From the NCBI GenBank assembly GCA_027618835.1, contig JAQCHZ010000001.1:111642-175641 (forward strand): a DNA stretch of 64,000 nt, given 5' to 3'. The translations under genes and the position numbers were made by a program. Below, piece after piece: positions 22,260 to 31,908 of this stretch (positions are counted from its first letter, which is position 1; each line of letters opens with the position of its first letter). The DNA is from Chloroflexota bacterium (GTDB taxonomy: Bacteria; Chloroflexota; Dehalococcoidia; Lucifugimonadales; Lucifugimonadaceae). Under the pieces are notes generated by a model, which did no database searches, was not told where the DNA came from, and was given only the letters and a program-made list of their open reading frames with translations.

Positions 22260-22877
22260 ATGATCTACGAATTCAGAACCTACGACATCTTCCCCGGCAA
22301 CATGCCGAAGTACCAAGCGACCCTCACCGATTCGCTAAATGGCGGACGACTCGATCATTCAGATCTATTCGCCTACTTCTACACAGAATTCGGACCTCTT
22401 AACCAAGCGCTCCACATCTGGCCATACGAAAGCCTCGACGAACGTCAGGCGATACGTGAAAAGACCGCTGGCATAACCGGCTGGCCACCCGCGACTGGCG
22501 ACCTACTCGCAGGACAAGCCGCCGACATCTACTTCCCCGCACCGTTCAACGACGAATCGATAACCGGAGCCCAGGGCCCGTTCTACGAACTTCGCACGTA
22601 CACATATGCAACCGGCGAAACCCCAGCAGTAATCGACACCTGGGGCAAGGCAATCGACGAACGCAAAAAGCTCTCACCGTTCATCGGAGCTTGGTACACC
22701 GAACTCGGCGGACTCAACAAATGGGCGCACCTCTGGGGCTACTCTTCACTCGAAGAACGCTCACGAGTCCGAAAAGAAGCTGTCGAAACAGGCGTCTGGC
22801 CACCAAAAGGTGCACCAAAGCCACGTACCCAAGACAGCAAGCTCTACATGCCCTTTCCCTTCAGCCCACTGAAGTAG
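22260..22877 (+). CDS. NIPSNAP family protein (duplicated domain)
   Basis: MIYEFRTYDIFPGNMPKY...FYELRTYTYATGETPAVIDTW...GAWYTELGGLNKWAHLWGYSSLEER. Confidence 0.9.
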   Translation: MIYEFRTYDIFPGNMPKYQATLTDSLNGGRLDHSDLFAYFYTEFGPLNQALHIWPYESLDERQAIREKTAGITGWPPATGDLLAGQAADIYFPAPFNDESITGAQGPFYELRTYTYATGETPAVIDTWGKAIDERKKLSPFIGAWYTELGGLNKWAHLWGYSSLEERSRVRKEAVETGVWPPKGAPKPRTQDSKLYMPFPFSPLK

Positions 22878-22910
22878 CTTGTGAAAAATATGGGACACCG
22901 GTCCGAAATC

Positions 22911-23150
22911 CTAGTTCTCGTTTTGAAAACTGAGATACATCCCCAAACCGGTCAAACCGAGCGCGGCTATCAAATATAGCCACCCATAGTTGTCATTTAC
23001 TGAATCAACCGAAAATGAAGCCCATGATGCAGCCACAAGGGCAACACCTACGCTGATTTTTATTGGAAAACTCGCCAGAATAGTTATTCTTTCGAGGATT
23101 GAGTCGTAGTTGAATTTGATTCTCGAAAGAGTCGCCTCGATCGGTGTTAA
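22911..23150 (-). CDS. possible small two-TM membrane protein, no canonical start seen
   Basis: Minus frame reads ...RITILASFPIKISVGVALVAASWASFSVDSVNDNYGWLYLIAALGLTGLGMYLSFQNEN*. Confidence 0.3.
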   Translation of the reverse strand, partial: LTPIEATLSRIKFNYDSILERITILASFPIKISVGVALVAASWASFSVDSVNDNYGWLYLIAALGLTGLGMYLSFQNEN

Positions 23151-23411
23151 ACCACTGGTCGGGGCGCATTTGTATTCGTCGGGAACTTAGATAACTCGAA
23201 CGTACCAGTTACCACCCGGTGGATTAGTCCTGAATGTGTATGTAATTGACCGAAAGAAATCCTCATCCCTCCACAAGTTATCGGCAGCCCAGTTCAACTA
23301 CTAAATTTCATTACTTGGTGAGTGGTTAAATACCAACCGCCCGCAACCTAATTGGCTAGTTCTTATTCCAAAGCACCGATTCAAACCGGCACACAGCATT
23401 CGATCCGATAA

Positions 23412-24002
23412 ATGAAGCCACCAAGCCAGCCCGATTACTACCATGAGATACTCAAACTCACGCTTGAACTGAGTTCGAAACGGCCGAGCGACGCATTCAC
23501 CCTGGCGATAACGGGATCCGACTGCGCAGGAAAAAGTGCCGCCACTAAATGGCTGAAACAACAGCTAATCAAGCTAGGTCACAGCGTCGCAACAATCGAA
23601 GTCGACTCGTACCTACGCCCCCGCAGACTCCGAACCGGTCGGCCCACCGAAGCAGAAGACTATTACCTGCGAGGATTCGATTTCGATCAGCTGCTGCAAG
23701 ACCTCAAAAAGCTAAAGCAAAGTCTCACGAGCAAACAATCCTCGACAATCCATCAAATAATCATTGTCGAAGGCGTCTTCCTATTGAAAGCCGAACTTAG
23801 ACCAAACTGGGATGCATCGTTCTGGCTCGATATCTCGAACAAAAGAATTCTTAAACGTGGCACCGCCAGAGACGCTGACTACTTCGGTTCAAGAGAAAAA
23901 GCGCGGACGGTCTACGAAACGCGAATCATTCCCGCGCAGCACATCCACCACACTCGTGACCTACCTCTAAAAACTGCCACCAGCATCTACAAATCAAGCT
24001 GA
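23412..24002 (+). CDS. uridine kinase-like P-loop NTPase
   Basis: LAITGSDCAGKSAATKWLKQQL Walker A, IIIVEGVFLL. Confidence 0.8.
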   Translation: MKPPSQPDYYHEILKLTLELSSKRPSDAFTLAITGSDCAGKSAATKWLKQQLIKLGHSVATIEVDSYLRPRRLRTGRPTEAEDYYLRGFDFDQLLQDLKKLKQSLTSKQSSTIHQIIIVEGVFLLKAELRPNWDASFWLDISNKRILKRGTARDADYFGSREKARTVYETRIIPAQHIHHTRDLPLKTATSIYKSS

Positions 24003-24026
24003 GTGTGCGCCAGCCCGCAACCACAC

Positions 24027-24771
24027 CTAAAGCGGGCGCCGAGCCAAGCTAAAGCTCTCGCCTATCGGACCACCCGTGCCCTGCCTCGTCAGCCACATCG
24101 CCAGCGGCACAACTAGGTCAGGAGTCTTCACACGCTCGCTCGGAGCAAACGGAGGCGGCCCGCCAACCTCCATGATGTCCTTCTTAGCATTAGTTGCCAC
24201 CGGACCCGGCACCAGCTCATTCACATCAATCCCGCGCTCCCAAAATTCTCAGCCATGCACTGAGTCCGCATCCAAGCGCCAGCCTTACCAACCCGATACG
24301 ACGAATTCGCCCCGCCCGAGCTGTGCCCCATTCCCGAGCCAACATTGATGATCTTCGATCCCTCGCCCATCAATGGAAGAAGACCAACAGTCATCAGATA
24401 AACACTGTCGATGTTCAAGCGAACCGCACCAAGCCAGTCGTCTCGACTCGACTCGATTCGATCATCGCCGATCGATCAGTCGCCCCACCAGCGTTATTAA
24501 CCAAAATATCCACTTGGCCAAATTCGAACTTGATCACCGCAATTGCAGCATCAACATTCCCCGGATCCGTCAGATCAGCCGTTACTGGCGAGCCTTTGCG
24601 ACCCATCCCGCGAATCTGTGCAGCAACATCACCGATCTCAGATGAAGTCCGAGCGACTACCGCAACATCAGCCCCCGCCTCAGCCAAACTCAGTGCAATA
24701 GCTCTATCAATACCACGCCCACCGCCAGTGACCACCGCCACCTTGCCATTCAAATCTTTAACACTAGCCAT
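24027..24771 (-). pseudogene. short-chain dehydrogenase/reductase broken by two frameshifts
   Basis: Three overlapping ORFs in three frames give one SDR: GKVAVVTGGGRGIDRAIA...NNAGGATD / MNIDSVYLM...YRVGKAG / NELVPGPVATN... Confidence 0.8.
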
Positions 24772-24866
24772 CTGCCAAGGATCTCCTGAAAACTACGATA
24801 AATTCAATCGGTGAATGATAGCCAGTGAATCTCGTCACTCGCTTGGGTACACGGCCCGGAATTGGT

Positions 24867-25790
24867 TCAGGATTCTTCCCAAATAACGACCGGACAATTG
24901 ACCAATATGTGATCCATTTCGAGTTCAATCTCTGAAGTAGCCTTTGAAGATGCCCAATCACCCACTGTGTCAAAACCTGCCTCATCCACAAAGTCATGTC
25001 GCCATAACGACCTGTAAAGCTCGTCACCCGGAATCGAATCAAAAACATTGTGTGTTTTGCCTGTCGCAGGGTCGATTTTCATTCCCTTCGACGGCTCGTT
25101 GTCCCCGAAAATCACTCGTACAACGGCGTACGGAACATCGAGCGTCCCCGGGTTTAGCGTACTAGTACGAATTGTTTCGAATGAAAAGTACCGGACATGG
25201 TTATCGCTATACCAACCTGTAGCTGTTCGCTCCGCAAGCTCAGCTGTTGAACCAGCCGGAACGATAGGGCAATTGATAATCGTCGCTGTTCGCTTTAGCT
25301 CGAATCCGGCGTCCTCAATCCCCTGATAACTACGAATCGAATCTGGATCGTAGTTATCAGGCACCAACACCTGCACAACCTGCCAGTAGTCGTTGTAGCC
25401 CTCATCACCTGGTATCACATCGAAAATCGCAGCCTGCCCATCCGCACGAGTCGATGGATCAGACGCAAACACAAACGAATACACCGGAGCTGATAGCAAC
25501 GAATTGACGTCGAACGCGTAATAACTAACGTCATTACCATCAGGTGCCAGCACGTGATTAAGAAAATCAGCGTCTTAGTCAATCGGCTCGTTCGGTTCAG
25601 GCAAATCACTGTTTTGTGATCTGCGCATCACCGTCCCGGCGACCTCTGAGAACCGGTCCACCGAGACGAACTCGATGCCAGTTTCAGGATTTACATGTGG
25701 CGCAACAGCATCGACCTGATCAGTCGAAGTGCAGCCCACAGCGAACACCATTGCAAGTGCAAATATTATCGTTCTCAAATCATCATTCAT
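24867..25790 (-). pseudogene. putative lipoprotein with duplicated FD-x-IPGDE-x-Y ... NCP-V domain, in-frame TAA
   Basis: ORFs 25575-25814 (lipobox AVGCTS) and 24867-25553 are in the same frame separated by TAA at 25575-25577: ...PNEPID*DADFLNHVLAPDGNDV... Confidence 0.65.
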
Positions 25791-25905
25791 CACTCTGAAC
25801 ACACCCTGCATCACTCACCGCTTCCCGACGTCGTTTTTCGTGCAATCATTTTCGAGCACGGAACAACCTGATTTCAGAGTCTCCCAGAGCGATTCGTGGA
25901 ACGCC

Positions 25906-26772
25906 TTAAACGTTAGGCTTCGGCCACTCGCCCGACCACTTGTCGCGGTACTCGTAGTTCAGCCCAGCACTACCGGCAAGATTGTTCCACATCGTCGTTC
26001 GACGGTAGTTTCGTTTGCTCACCAACGAACGCTGCATCAGCGCCGCCTCATCTCGCTCAAGCCGCTCAAGAATCCGAACGTCATTAGCTGGTTCATGGTT
26101 CCAACTCGGCTCAGTCGACTCGCTGGTGCGCTCGAATAAATACTTCACCATGTAACGAATCTGATCGCTCGTATTCGCAGTACCCGCATGCCAAATATCG
26201 TAGTGAAGAATCAACACCGATCCTGCCGGAACAACAGCCACAATCTGATCTCTGAAATTCCCATGCGACGCATTTCGATCACCAGCCGCCGTAAACAAAT
26301 GTGAACCCGGAATCAATGCTGTCGGCCCCATATTCGAAGCAACGTCTTGCGGGTAGTACATCACCAACACACTCTGAACATGATCCGATACACGTCCATG
26401 CCCATCGTCCAGCGTCGGAATATTTAGACTGTCCTGATGCCACGCCTGACTTCTCGTACCCGGGTAATTCCTATGACAATGCCGATGAGCAGCCCTCGTG
26501 TAGTCTCCGCCCAGCAGACTCGACAATGCTCCCTGAACCGCGGGATGTTCATAAACCTCGTCGATCGCCGGGACCGCCTTGTTGATTTCGTCGCCAGGAT
26601 TCGTCGGCAACGCTTCAAGCTCACTGTAAATCTGCGAGTGAAACTCAGCAGGAAACTGTGGCTCAACAATGTGGTACCCATTGATTACAAAGTCAGCGAC
26701 CTGGTCGTCGCTCAGCAAATTCTTCGTCGAAACCCCTGAAGCACCGGAAGTAGTAATAGCGCTAGTCATCAT
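25906..26772 (-). CDS. phytanoyl-CoA dioxygenase family protein
   Basis: HQDSLNIP (HxD), GPTALIPGSHL, VLILHYDIWHAGTANTSDQIRYMVKYLF. Confidence 0.9.
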   Translation of the reverse strand: MMTSAITTSGASGVSTKNLLSDDQVADFVINGYHIVEPQFPAEFHSQIYSELEALPTNPGDEINKAVPAIDEVYEHPAVQGALSSLLGGDYTRAAHRHCHRNYPGTRSQAWHQDSLNIPTLDDGHGRVSDHVQSVLVMYYPQDVASNMGPTALIPGSHLFTAAGDRNASHGNFRDQIVAVVPAGSVLILHYDIWHAGTANTSDQIRYMVKYLFERTSESTEPSWNHEPANDVRILERLERDEAALMQRSLVSKRNYRRTTMWNNLAGSAGLNYEYRDKWSGEWPKPNV

Positions 26773-27037
26773 GTTGCTCCATTTTTTCCAGCACGAACTG
26801 GTAACCAAAAACCTCGACTTCGGAACCCTCTAACGACCCGCGCTGATCAGGGAAATGAACCACCCGCCAGCCATCGCAAATTGCGTCGTGGACCGATTCA
26901 TAATCCAAACCCGTTTTGGTCGGATCAATCTCGACAATCGAATCTAGAACCGGCTCGTGCAACGCCTGCGAAATCGCAGGCGAACGAGGATCAGTCGATT
27001 GCGCACTCAAATAAAGAAGTCGCTGTTTTAGTGCCAT
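26762..27037 (-). CDS. hypothetical protein overlapping PhyH start
   Basis: 91-aa ORF immediately upstream of and overlapping the PhyH gene. Confidence 0.55.
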   Translation of the reverse strand: MALKQRLLYLSAQSTDPRSPAISQALHEPVLDSIVEIDPTKTGLDYESVHDAICDGWRVVHFPDQRGSLEGSEVEVFGYQFVLEKMEQHDD

Positions 27038-27305
27038 AAGAATCGCTTCGCCAGTTCTCGTAAAGTCGCTTTACTAAATCCCTAGGTAAGGGAAAAGACA
27101 GCTTACCCAATTACCAACCCCGTCAAACACCCTCTTCATGTCTTCTTAAATCATTCTTGTCCTGAGCAGCGCCGAATGGGTTCAAGATCAAACGCCCAGC
27201 CCCACTGAACAATCAAATCAGCCATCAACTCCCACCCAAAACCGTATCTCCGGTGATAAATTCCCTCAACCAATCCCAACTTCAACAAGCGGAATTCAAC
27301 AAACA

Positions 27306-28682
27306 ATGCTCACAGCAGGCGCCGGCCGAACTGACATAACCCCTCCAGTAGGAATCGCCCACGCAGGCTGGGGTGCAGCAACCCACCAACGTGCCGAAGG
27401 CGTCGACATGCCGTTCTACGCAACGGCGCTATACGTAACCGACGGCGACCTCGAAATCGCAATCGTCGATCTCGACATCGGTGTGCTCATGAACGACGAC
27501 GATGCAGCCATTCGGGCTGAAGTCGCCAAGATATCCGGCATCAAAAAAGAAAACCTCCGAATTTCGGCAACCCACACCCACTCCGGACCTGTGAACCGAC
27601 AATCTTGGTTAAACGAAGGTATGGAGCTAGTCGGACCCTACTGGGATTCTCTTCCCGAACGAGTAGCCACCGCCGTAAACACGGCGCGCCACAACGCCAA
27701 ACCCGCTCATGTTGGAGTCGGCAAAGGCACAAGCACGATCAATGTAAACCGCCGACCTGCTCTTGCCGACGGCACGTTATTTACAGGTCGAAAGTGGGAC
27801 GGCGTGGTAGATCAAGAAATCGGCATCGTTGCAATCAACGACACCGAAGGCGAGCCAATCGCCACCCTCCTAAACTTCGCCTGCCACCCGACGATTCTCG
27901 GCCCTGCAAACAAACTTCTCTCGCCCGACTACCCAGGATACGCCCGAAAAGTTGTCGAACAGTACGGCGGCGGGCTGTGTCTGTTCTTGCAAGGAGCAGC
28001 CGGTAACTGTGGTCCAACCCACGGCTTCATCGGTGAAGTAGCGGTTGCTCAGTGGCTTGGCGAACGACTCGGTCTCGAGTCCGCACGAATCCGACTTGAA
28101 ATCGACCCCATCCCTCGAAAAGAACGACTCGTCGAAGTCGTCCAATCTGGCGCCGATCTCGGCATGTACGAAGACGACCCTGCCGGTGAGCCCGACGACA
28201 CACTCAGAATCATCAACACAACTGCCACACTGCCCGTTGGCGACTTCCCAACTATCGAAGAAGCTCAGGCCGATTTCGACAAAGCAGTGGAAACGCTCAA
28301 TGAAGCCAGAAAGAACAAGCCAGAAGACGAAGTCAAACTCGCCGTATCCAACGCAAAGCGAGCAGGATTCGTGCTCGGAAACGCCACTCGCACTGCCGAC
28401 GGCCCCATGGCCATGCCCGTGCAAGCAATGCGAATCGGTCCCGCCGCTTTAGTCGCAATTCCAGTCGAAGCGTTCTGTGAAATCGGAATCGCCGTTAAGG
28501 GCGCATCGCCTGCCGAACAGACCCTGTTCAGCGGATACACGAACGGCTACATGGGCTACATGCCGATGGCCGACAACTTCGAAGAAGGCGGCTACGAAGT
28601 AGTCACCACACCAATGGCAGCCGGAGCCGCCGAGGAAACAATCGACGTCTGCACCGACGCCGTACAAGCCCTCTGGCGTTAG
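27306..28682 (+). CDS. neutral/alkaline ceramidase-like N-terminal domain protein
   Basis: AGAGRTDITPPVGIAHAGWG, ISATHTHSGP, FACHPTILGPANKLLSPDYPG, LFLQGAAGNCGP. Confidence 0.85.
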   Translation: MLTAGAGRTDITPPVGIAHAGWGAATHQRAEGVDMPFYATALYVTDGDLEIAIVDLDIGVLMNDDDAAIRAEVAKISGIKKENLRISATHTHSGPVNRQSWLNEGMELVGPYWDSLPERVATAVNTARHNAKPAHVGVGKGTSTINVNRRPALADGTLFTGRKWDGVVDQEIGIVAINDTEGEPIATLLNFACHPTILGPANKLLSPDYPGYARKVVEQYGGGLCLFLQGAAGNCGPTHGFIGEVAVAQWLGERLGLESARIRLEIDPIPRKERLVEVVQSGADLGMYEDDPAGEPDDTLRIINTTATLPVGDFPTIEEAQADFDKAVETLNEARKNKPEDEVKLAVSNAKRAGFVLGNATRTADGPMAMPVQAMRIGPAALVAIPVEAFCEIGIAVKGASPAEQTLFSGYTNGYMGYMPMADNFEEGGYEVVTTPMAAGAAEETIDVCTDAVQALWR

Positions 28683-28691
28683 GGGTTATTC

Positions 28692-28766
28692 GCGCTCGTT
28701 ACTCTGTAACTCGGCTCAGCGTCGCAATCTCCCCCTCTAACTCCCCCACTCTGGGGGAGGATCGTT
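28692..28766 (-). repeat. structured intergenic element copy e6 (inverted relative to e3)
   Basis: Minus strand: CTCCCCC-agagt-GGGGGAG TTAGAGGGGGAGATTGCGACGCTGAGCCGA GTTAC-aga-GTAAC GAGCGCGAATAACC. Confidence 0.65.
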
Positions 28767-28784
28767 AACCGCAACCAACGCCAC

Positions 28785-28867
28785 CACTATCCCCTTCCAG
28801 ACGGAAGGGCTAGGGTAGGGGAATTGCGACGCGTGACTGAGTCGTCAGACGACGATGGAACCTAACG
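28785..28867 (+). repeat. structured intergenic element copy e3
   Basis: CCTTCC-agac-GGAAGG GCTAGGGTAGGGGAATTGCGACGCGTGACTGA GTCGT-cag-ACGAC GATGGAACCTAACG. Confidence 0.7.
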
Positions 28868-28909
28868 AAAAAACGCCAGCCGCTCTGGATCCAGGTCAAC
28901 TAATCAAAA

Positions 28910-29224
28910 GTGTCAGACACCACAACACGCCGAACTCGTATTCTCCACGTCGCCGAACTTGCCGATTGGGATCAAGCTCAACTATCAGGCAACTACAAAC
29001 CATTAAACTTCGACACTGATGGCTTCACCCACTGCTGCTTCGCAGAACAACTAACCAAGATTCTCGAAACCTATTACGCCGACCGCTCTGACTACGTAAT
29101 CTTAGAACTAACGTCGAACAACGACCTATCAGAACTGAAAATCGAAACCAGCAGCGACGGCGACGAATATCCGCACGTGTACGGATCGATCCCTCTCACC
29201 CACTTAGCTCCCTTCAAGCGATAA
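28910..29224 (+). CDS. DUF952 family protein
   Basis: RILHVAELADWDQAQLSGNYKP...DGFTHCCFAEQL...YPHVYGSIPLTHL. Confidence 0.85.
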   Translation: MSDTTTRRTRILHVAELADWDQAQLSGNYKPLNFDTDGFTHCCFAEQLTKILETYYADRSDYVILELTSNNDLSELKIETSSDGDEYPHVYGSIPLTHLAPFKR

Positions 29225-29240
29225 CAGCCCGCCCTCTCTG

Positions 29241-30479
29241 TTGACCACCTCAATCCCACAAAAAAAACTACTCCGTAACGGACAATTCCTCCGACTCTGG
29301 TCGGTCGGATGGATGACGGGCACCATGATGTGGCTCGAAATGCTCGTCATCGCCCTGCTCGCGCTCGAACTAACGGATTCACCGTTTCTCGTTTCAGTCA
29401 CGTTCTTCCTACGATTCCTCCCGATGCTCTTTGGCTTCGGTATCGGAATAGTCGCCGAGCGACTCAATCGTAAATACCTGATGATCGGCGGACTCGCTGT
29501 TCAGGTAACCGTGTCAGCCGCTCTTGCCGCACTCATAATCGCTGACGCTATAGAATACTGGCATCTAGCACTCGGCAGCTTCTTCATAGGAGCAGTGATG
29601 GCGAGTGAATTTCCAGTTCGGCGAACCATGATCGGCGAAGTCGTTAGCCGAATGAACGTCGGACGCGCCGTCTCACTCGAACAAACAACCAACTCGCTCT
29701 TCCGCATCATCGGCCCATTCGTAGGCGGAGTATTCCTCGCCACCATCGGCGGCCAAGGCGGATTCCTGCTCGGAGTCGTCCTCTACTCGATCGGCATCAT
29801 CATCGCCCTATCGATGAAGTACCAACGACCAACCTCCACAGAAGCGCCAACCGGACCCAAAACCCAAATCATCGAAGGCATCCGGTACATCCGAAAAAGC
29901 CAAGTGATGATCGGCACGCTCGGCGTAACCCTCGTGCTAAACGTCTTCGGCTTCTCGTACATGAGCCAACAACCCGTCGTCGCCAAGCAAGTACTTCAGG
30001 TAAGCGACGTCCTCATCGGACTTCTTCAATCGGTTGAAGGAGCAGGCGCATTATTGGGAGCCGCCCTAATAGTCATCTTCGCCAAGCCGCACCACTACAC
30101 CCGAATCTACATGTGGGGATCGCTGCTCTACCTCATCGCCATCGTCCTGTTCTCGCAATCCGAAATCTACTGGGTCACCCTCATCATTCTCTTCATTGGC
30201 GGAATTGGAATGTCGGGATTCGCCACGATGCAAAGTGCCATCATGATCTACGCCGCCTCACCTCAAATGCGCGGGCGCGTCCTCGGATCAGTCGCCGTAT
30301 TCATCGGACTCGGACCCCTCGGACAGCTGGGCATCGGCGCTCTCGCCAGCATCCTAAATCCCGCAACTGCAGTCCTAATTACCGCCAGTATCGGCATCAT
30401 CTGCATGTTCATCGCCTTCGTCATTTACCCAGCAATGAGCAAGCCCGATTCCCTGGAGCGTGATACAGCCAACGGCTGA
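29241..30479 (+). CDS. major facilitator superfamily transporter (MFS_3-like)
   Basis: 12-TM pattern, NGQFLRLWSVGWMTGTMMWLEMLVIALLALELTDSPFLVSVTFFLRFLPMLFG; TTG start. Confidence 0.88.
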   Translation: MTTSIPQKKLLRNGQFLRLWSVGWMTGTMMWLEMLVIALLALELTDSPFLVSVTFFLRFLPMLFGFGIGIVAERLNRKYLMIGGLAVQVTVSAALAALIIADAIEYWHLALGSFFIGAVMASEFPVRRTMIGEVVSRMNVGRAVSLEQTTNSLFRIIGPFVGGVFLATIGGQGGFLLGVVLYSIGIIIALSMKYQRPTSTEAPTGPKTQIIEGIRYIRKSQVMIGTLGVTLVLNVFGFSYMSQQPVVAKQVLQVSDVLIGLLQSVEGAGALLGAALIVIFAKPHHYTRIYMWGSLLYLIAIVLFSQSEIYWVTLIILFIGGIGMSGFATMQSAIMIYAASPQMRGRVLGSVAVFIGLGPLGQLGIGALASILNPATAVLITASIGIICMFIAFVIYPAMSKPDSLERDTANG

Positions 30480-30593
30480 CCACATCGGGTTTGTCGACGG
30501 CTTTGTAAAAATCGCTGCATCTATACTGCCGGTTACGCGTTATCGTTATACTGATATCGTTTCAACTCAACTCTTACTGTCCTCAAGAAAAAG

Positions 30594-31697
30594 TTGTACG
30601 CGACATTGCAACTCGGAATCTTCGGAAAATATCTCAGCCTCTGGGTAGCACTCTGCATCGTCGTAGGCGTAGCCCTCGGCGAACTTTGGCCTAGCTTCCC
30701 CGACACACTCAGCCGATTCACCGTCAGCCAAGTGTCGATTCCAGTCGCAATCCTCGTCTGGTTCATGATCTATCCGATGATGGCGAGAATCGATTTCTCC
30801 AGCATCGCCGACGTCCGTAAACGCCCTCGCGGCCTCGCCCTCACACTCGTTATAAACTGGCTCGTAAAACCGTTCACCATGTTCACCGTGGCATGGTTCT
30901 TCCTGAAAATCGTCTTCGCCCCTTGGATCGATGGCGACCTCGGCAACGAATACCTCGCAGGCGCCATCCTTCTCGGAGCCGCCCCATGCACAGCCATGGT
31001 CTTCGTCTGGAGCTACCTCACCAAAGGAAACGCCGCCTACACGCTAGTTCAAGTAACGGTGAACGACCTCATCATGTTGTTCGCCTACGCACCAATCGTG
31101 ATTTTCCTACTCGGCATCGGAGATATCACCGTTCCGTACGACACCGTCCTACTATCGGTCGCCCTCTACGTCGTAATACCACTCGCCGCCGGACACCTCT
31201 CCCGAAAATGGCTCATCAATGCCAAAGGCACCGACTGGTTCGAAGGGTCGTTTCTGCCTAGGCTCGGCTCAATCACTATCGTCGGATTACTCCTAACGCT
31301 CGTGTTGTTGTTCTCATTTCAAGGCGAAAAAATCCTCGATAACCCAACTCACATCGGCCTAATCGCCATACCGCTAATAATTCAAACGTTCATCGTTTTC
31401 GGAATCGCCTACGCAGTGGCAAAAATGTGGAAACTAAGCCACGACATCGCAGCCCCCGCTGCGCTAATCGGAGCCTCTAACTTCTTCGAGCTAGCCGTAG
31501 CTGCAGCCGTATCGCTATTCGGACTAAATTCCGGAGCCGCCCTAGCAACCGTAGTCGGAGTTCTTGTCGAAGTTCCGGTAATGCTGCTCCTAGTCGGATT
31601 CGTCAACGCCACATCCAGCTCGTTCGCCCACTCCCACGACGGCACCTGCTGCCCCGCCGGATCGGCTCTAGCGAAGAGACTCGAAGCTAACGACTGA
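30594..31697 (+). CDS. ACR3-family arsenite efflux permease
   Basis: LSLWVALCIVVGVALGELWP...ILVWFMIYPMMARIDFSSI...AAPCTAMVFVWSYLTKGNAAYTLVQVTVNDLIML; His/Cys-rich C-terminus. Confidence 0.88.
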   Translation: MYATLQLGIFGKYLSLWVALCIVVGVALGELWPSFPDTLSRFTVSQVSIPVAILVWFMIYPMMARIDFSSIADVRKRPRGLALTLVINWLVKPFTMFTVAWFFLKIVFAPWIDGDLGNEYLAGAILLGAAPCTAMVFVWSYLTKGNAAYTLVQVTVNDLIMLFAYAPIVIFLLGIGDITVPYDTVLLSVALYVVIPLAAGHLSRKWLINAKGTDWFEGSFLPRLGSITIVGLLLTLVLLFSFQGEKILDNPTHIGLIAIPLIIQTFIVFGIAYAVAKMWKLSHDIAAPAALIGASNFFELAVAAAVSLFGLNSGAALATVVGVLVEVPVMLLLVGFVNATSSSFAHSHDGTCCPAGSALAKRLEAND

Positions 31698-31908
31698 CAC
31701 ATGTCACTGCGAGGAGTCGGACAACGCCTGGAGCTAAAACGCCACGCTGCCACCCCGATGAAAATCGTGGTCAAACGACCAACCACAGAACGGCATCACC
31801 CTGAGCCCCGTCGAAGGGCCACGAATTGCCGAATCGCCCGAACACCCCAACACCTGCAATATAGTGTCCACTCACACCATCCCACCACCGACACCAATCC
31901 TCCCCAAA

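Noticed and set aside
27870-28424. 184-aa minus-strand ORF inside the ceramidase-like gene
   Set aside because: Antisense of a well supported CDS with strong codon bias.
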